Below the pieces are notes generated by a model. The model was not told the DNA's origin. It did not search any database and saw only the letters and a program-made list of their open reading frames with translations. This document shows, piece by piece, positions 31,246-36,012 of a stretch of 36,012 nucleotides of DNA. Position 1 is the first letter of the stretch, and each line of letters opens with the position of its first letter. Source of the stretch: Eubacteriales bacterium (lineage in GTDB: Bacteria; Bacillota; Clostridia; Christensenellales; Aristaeellaceae); contig JAQUWD010000041.1 of assembly GCA_028693055.1 (NCBI GenBank), forward strand, positions 1-36,012. Direction: 5' to 3'. Made by a program: the position numbers and the translations under genes.

Positions 31246-32442
31246 ATGCGAGTCAACTCCAATAAAAAGGTCCACAAGATGAAGCGAGATCCCTACAAGA
31301 TTCTGTTGCGAACGGCGCTGATTTTGGCGGTGGTTGTGGTTGTGGGCATCGGTGTGTTTTACCTTTGCTCCGTATCCGTAACAAAGGATTATTACGCCAA
31401 AAAACAGGAGATTGAAGAGCAGAACGCGCAGGCGGAAGTGGAATTTAATTCCCGAATGAACGAGCTGCGCACAAATGCGAACGCTTTCACGGATCCCATT
31501 ACGGGGGACGTCTCCACGGAAAGCTTGCCCTATTGGGAAAGAACGCTGGACGCGAAAACCTGGCGTGTGGAGGACGAGGGAAAAACGGGCTTGGAAAATA
31601 CCAGCACCATCAGCATGGAGCGGGGCGATTTGCTGCTGGGCGGTTTACTGCTTGTGAACCCTTGGCACGCCTTACCTGCCGATTATAACTATGCCTCTTT
31701 GGTAAGCGTTGGCTCCACCAGCGGATATCAAATTCAGGTGACGGATAGCAATGTGAGGCTGTTTCCCGCCGCCTACGAGGCTCTTTTTGCTGCGATTACC
31801 GAGGCAAAGGCCGGCGGCTTGGATTATTACCTAGTGCGAGAAGGCTACCGTACCAACGAGGAACAGACCACCATGTTTCAAAACGCCATGGAAGGGCTGA
31901 GCAGTAAATACAGCGGCGACATTCTGCTGGCTGAGGCGAAAAAGCAAGTTAACTATCCCGGCACTAGCGAATATCAGACTGGCTTTGCCTTCCGTATGGA
32001 TTTATACAGCAAGGATGGCGCTCAGGCTTACGGTAATAAAAAATTTCAGGAATCGGATCAAGGGCAGTGGCTGTCGGAAAACGGATGGAAGTATGGCTTG
32101 ATTTTCCGCTTCCCCGTGGATGGCTTCCCCAATGAGAATTGGGAAAGCAAAACCTATAAGACCGGCATTAGCAGCCGTATGAACGTTTACCGTTATGTGG
32201 GTACAGCGCATTCCGCCGCTATGCGAGTGCTGGATATGTGTCTGGAAGAGTATGTAGAGTTTTTGATTGATCATCCGCATATCACCGTGTATGAGGACGG
32301 CGCGTTGAAGTACGAGATTCTGCGTATCGGCGGCGCGGACGAGTTGACTAGCTTTACCTTGCCGGTTCCCAATCCGGCCAGCGGTTATCAAGCCAGCTTG
32401 GATAATATGGACGGCGTGGTCATGGCGTATACCTATCAATAA
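31246..32442 (+). CDS. Catalytically dead VanY-like membrane-anchored protein
   Basis: 398 residues: an N-terminal membrane anchor (about 22-47), a coiled-coil stretch (EIEEQNAQAEVEFNSRMNEL), then a VanY fold (REGYRTNEEQ, PGTSEYQTGFAFRM, YRYVG). The first zinc His is Tyr243 and the Asp seven residues later is Arg250. Where active copies have EPWH, this one reads RMNV, with Val314 in place of the second His and Arg for Glu. Zinc binding and hydrolysis therefore look impossible. It follows parB by 33 bases. I infer a substrate-binding or regulatory pseudoenzyme. Confidence 0.8.
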   Translation: MRVNSNKKVHKMKRDPYKILLRTALILAVVVVVGIGVFYLCSVSVTKDYYAKKQEIEEQNAQAEVEFNSRMNELRTNANAFTDPITGDVSTESLPYWERTLDAKTWRVEDEGKTGLENTSTISMERGDLLLGGLLLVNPWHALPADYNYASLVSVGSTSGYQIQVTDSNVRLFPAAYEALFAAITEAKAGGLDYYLVREGYRTNEEQTTMFQNAMEGLSSKYSGDILLAEAKKQVNYPGTSEYQTGFAFRMDLYSKDGAQAYGNKKFQESDQGQWLSENGWKYGLIFRFPVDGFPNENWESKTYKTGISSRMNVYRYVGTAHSAAMRVLDMCLEEYVEFLIDHPHITVYEDGALKYEILRIGGADELTSFTLPVPNPASGYQASLDNMDGVVMAYTYQ

Positions 32443-32468
32443 CGGGGGAATACGAAGGAGTATACGGC

Positions 32469-34073
32469 GTGGATGTACGGCAAGCACTAAAAACCTACTT
32501 TGGGCATGATGGCTTCCGGGATGGGCAGGAGGCTGTGATAGATGCGCTCCTTCATGGGCGAGACGTAATGAGCGTTATGCCTACGGGCGCGGGAAAATCG
32601 ATATGCTATCAGCTTCCAGCGCTGTTGCTGCCCGGGATTACGCTGGTGGTTTCACCGTTGATCTCTTTGATGAAGGATCAGGTGATGGCGCTTAAAAATG
32701 CGGGCGTTGCCGCCGCTTACATCAATTCTAGCCTTACGCCGGGCCAGCAGCAGGAAGCGATTCGTCGGGCTGGAAACGGCTTATACAAAATTATTTATGT
32801 TGCCCCTGAACGGCTTGAAACTCCGCAATTTTTGCAGTTTGCGAAAAATGCGGAGCTTTCGCTCATTGCCGTAGACGAGGCGCACTGCGTATCCCAATGG
32901 GGACAAGATTTTCGCCCTAGCTATCTGCATATTTCTGAATTTGTAAAGGCGCTGCCGAAACGGCCGCCCATGGGCGCTTTTACCGCTACCGCAACCAAAA
33001 TGGTCCGGCAGGATATTATGAAAATGCTTGAGCTGTGCGATCCGCTGTGCACCACCACCGGATACAATCGCCCTAATTTACATTTTTCCTCTATTAAGCC
33101 CAGCAATAAGCTAGCGGCGCTTTATGATTTTTTAAGCGATCTTCATGACCAGTGCGGCATTGTGTACTGTTCAACCCGTAAAAATGTGACGGAGGTCTGC
33201 GCCCAGCTGAAGCTGGCGGGCTTTTCCGCTACACGCTATCATGCGGGTCTAACGGATGAGGAGAGACGAAAAAATCAAGAGGATTTTCGCTTTGACCGTG
33301 CCAAAATCATGGTGGCGACCAACGCCTTTGGTATGGGCATTGACAAGTCGGACGTTCGCTTTGTGGTGCATTACAATATGCCCAAGGATATTGAAAGCTA
33401 CTATCAAGAAGCGGGCCGAGCAGGAAGAGACGGGGAAGCTGCCGAATGTCTGCTGCTGTATAGCGGGCAGGATGTGATTACAGCTCGGTGGATGATTGAG
33501 CATAACGATGAGAACCCGGAGCTTGATGAGGACAGGAAGGAAGAGCTGCTGAAGCGGGATTTGGAGCGTTTAAAGCAAATGACCTTTTATGCTAACTCTA
33601 AGCGCTGTCTGCGTCAGTTTATATTAAACTACTTCGGGGAAACAAACGTACCCGCTCATTGCGGGCATTGCTCGGTTTGCGAGGGAGAAGCCTTCGAAGT
33701 GGATTGTGGCGAAGGCCGACGAACAAGACCGGAGCGCGTAAGGGAAGAGGCGATGCTGGAAAAGCGTATCGCCAAGGAAGCGCGTAAGGCGGTGGACTAT
33801 CACTATACCAGTTGGGAAGCGGCGCTTTATGAAAACCTAAAGGAGCTGCGCAGCCTTTTAGCTGCCCAGCGTCACGCCCCTGCCTATACGATTTTTTCAG
33901 ACGCCTCCCTCCACGACATGGTGGATAAGCGGCCTAAGAATATGGATGCTTTTTTGGATATTTCCGGCGTTGGGAAAAGCAAACAGGAAAAGTTCGGCCC
34001 TGCGTTTTTAGCGGTTATTCGGGATGGAAAAGAGCCGAACGCGGCCATGGAGTTGATGGAGGACGCGCGTTAG
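32469..34073 (+). CDS. recQ: RecQ-type helicase lacking the winged-helix domain
   Basis: 534 residues; GTG start with AAGGAG at 32455-32460. Helicase motifs are MPTGAGKS (about 37-44), DEAH at 136-139 and QEAGRAGRDG. The zinc site has Cys380, 398, 401 and 404. An HRDC domain starts near Trp449. Only about 44 residues separate the last zinc Cys from HRDC, too few for the roughly 110-residue winged helix of standard RecQ. RecQ unwinds DNA 3' to 5' in repair. Its stop overlaps the convergent hypothetical gene by four bases. Confidence 0.93.
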   Translation: MDVRQALKTYFGHDGFRDGQEAVIDALLHGRDVMSVMPTGAGKSICYQLPALLLPGITLVVSPLISLMKDQVMALKNAGVAAAYINSSLTPGQQQEAIRRAGNGLYKIIYVAPERLETPQFLQFAKNAELSLIAVDEAHCVSQWGQDFRPSYLHISEFVKALPKRPPMGAFTATATKMVRQDIMKMLELCDPLCTTTGYNRPNLHFSSIKPSNKLAALYDFLSDLHDQCGIVYCSTRKNVTEVCAQLKLAGFSATRYHAGLTDEERRKNQEDFRFDRAKIMVATNAFGMGIDKSDVRFVVHYNMPKDIESYYQEAGRAGRDGEAAECLLLYSGQDVITARWMIEHNDENPELDEDRKEELLKRDLERLKQMTFYANSKRCLRQFILNYFGETNVPAHCGHCSVCEGEAFEVDCGEGRRTRPERVREEAMLEKRIAKEARKAVDYHYTSWEAALYENLKELRSLLAAQRHAPAYTIFSDASLHDMVDKRPKNMDAFLDISGVGKSKQEKFGPAFLAVIRDGKEPNAAMELMEDAR

Positions 34074-34675
34074 GATGCTTGCGCCCGGGCGCGCTGGAAT
34101 ACCTGCGCGTAATCGATAGGCGCGCCAAAATCGCATTGAGCGGCGCAGGCTGTCAACGCATCGGCATAAGCAGAAAGGGAAAGCGCTTCTTTGCAGGTGT
34201 GGGGAAAGAGCTCGGCACAGAAAACACCCCAGAGCTTATGCTTTGCATCGCAGGGATGCTTGCGGCAGCTATGGAGCAGCGAATGAAGAATATCGGGTGC
34301 ATAGCCTCTGGAAAAGGCGAGAAGCACCGCCCGACGATCCTTTTCTTTTTCCGTAAAGACGGTACCCAATAGCTCATAGCCGCGCCAATGCAAAGTAAAA
34401 TAAGCCAGCATGTAGGCGGTAACGGCGTGAAGCTCCTGTGGCGAATGGCTCTGTAAGGCAGCCTCGCTTACGTCGATCTGATAGCTGGGCCTTTCCCGAA
34501 AGACAAAACCAAGGCGGCTCATGGATAGATGGACTCTGCCAATCATTTCTGGGAAGGCCTTAAGCGCGGGTTCTAGATAGTCTGTTAGATAGGCGCGAAG
34601 CAGGGCCGCTCGCGGTTCCGTCATGCGTTTATCCACCAGCCACAAATTCTGCGGCGAAACGAGAGCTGTGTACAT
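34070..34675 (-). CDS. Hypothetical protein, unrecognised
   Basis: 201 residues with no family I recognise. It contains no signal peptide or membrane segment, is rich in Leu, Ala and His, with several Cys (HSCRKHPCDAKH, HTCKEAL, ACAAQC). It is the only gene between recQ and serS, runs in the serS direction and converges on recQ. A plausible start is the ATG at 34675; no strong ribosome binding site is evident. It could be a clade-specific small protein, or an overcalled frame, although length and the tidy four-base convergent overlap favour a real gene. Confidence 0.6.
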   Translation of the reverse strand: MYTALVSPQNLWLVDKRMTEPRAALLRAYLTDYLEPALKAFPEMIGRVHLSMSRLGFVFRERPSYQIDVSEAALQSHSPQELHAVTAYMLAYFTLHWRGYELLGTVFTEKEKDRRAVLLAFSRGYAPDILHSLLHSCRKHPCDAKHKLWGVFCAELFPHTCKEALSLSAYADALTACAAQCDFGAPIDYAQVFQRARAQAS

Positions 34676-34713
34676 AGACGCGTTCTCCTGATACGAATCT
34701 AATAAACAAGTCA

Positions 34714-34750
34714 GGGGACAAATGCACGGGATTAACCGCGCTTTGTCCCC
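34714..34750. terminator. Hairpin between serS and the hypothetical gene
   Basis: GGGGACAAA (34714-34722) pairs perfectly with TTTGTCCCC (34742-34750) around a 19-base loop that can itself pair (CGGG/CCG). On the minus strand it follows the serS stop by 25 bases and is followed by TGACTTGTTT, a weak T tract. It probably ends serS transcription; on the plus strand there is TTGTTTT after it as well. Confidence 0.55.
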
Positions 34751-34775
34751 TTGTTTTCATTGCAAATCGCAATGG

Positions 34776-36012
<1,237 letters not shown>

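Overview
The window looks like a piece of chromosome from a spore-forming member of the Clostridia with moderately high GC coding DNA. Evidence for this is a SpoIIR gene, a GerM-type sporulation gene, an NFACT/RqcH gene, a clostridial-type HflX with an extended N-terminus, a DtxR/MntR-type regulator and strong AGGAGG-like ribosome binding sites. parA-parB close to serS is an arrangement often seen near the replication origin in Clostridia, but no origin, parS site, rRNA or tRNA is visible here. I cannot name the genus. The genes look like ordinary chromosome: no transposase, phage or CRISPR signal was seen.

Layout. (1) 1-4285: an AT-rich leader with a promoter, then a two-gene lipid-type unit. 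It encodes a short-chain reductase and a 1082-residue fusion of fatty-acid adenylating ligase, acyl carrier protein and PLP-dependent alpha-oxoamine synthase. (2) 4401-6281: a degenerate receiver-like protein and an SPFH/zinc-ribbon protein. (3) 6282-6533: a cluster of perfect hairpins. (4) 6534-9448: ygiQ, a small membrane protein and spoIIR. (5) 9521-14136: a co-directional run of pentapeptide-repeat protein, YugP-type zinc protease, nuclease-helicase fusion and TraB/GumN lipoprotein. (6) 14155-20730, minus strand: two MATE transporters, a YbhN/MprF-type membrane protein, a DtxR-type regulator, a GNAT acetyltransferase and rqcH. (7) 20873-23809: gerM-like gene, fused RNase PH-RdgB and a YfcE-type phosphoesterase. 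(8) 23924-27724: Rrf2/IscR regulator, cysteine desulfurase, IscU scaffold and HflX. (9) 27766-32442: two VanY-type D,D-carboxypeptidases, parA, parB and a third VanY homologue that has lost its zinc ligands. (10) 32469-36012: a short RecQ, an unrecognised gene and serS, which runs off the window.

How the genes work together. The strongest candidate for an undescribed system is the first unit. Read literally, the fusion would activate a fatty acid, load it on its own carrier domain and condense it with an amino acid, losing CO2, to give a 3-keto-2-amino lipid. The adjacent reductase would then reduce the ketone. That is the logic of sphingoid-base synthesis compressed into two genes. Iron-sulfur assembly (regulator, sulfur donor, scaffold) forms one unit behind a strong promoter with an IscR-type operator. 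The minus-strand rqcH-GNAT-DtxR-MATE run puts a metal-type regulator directly upstream of a transporter. Several promoters with 17-base spacers can be read directly.
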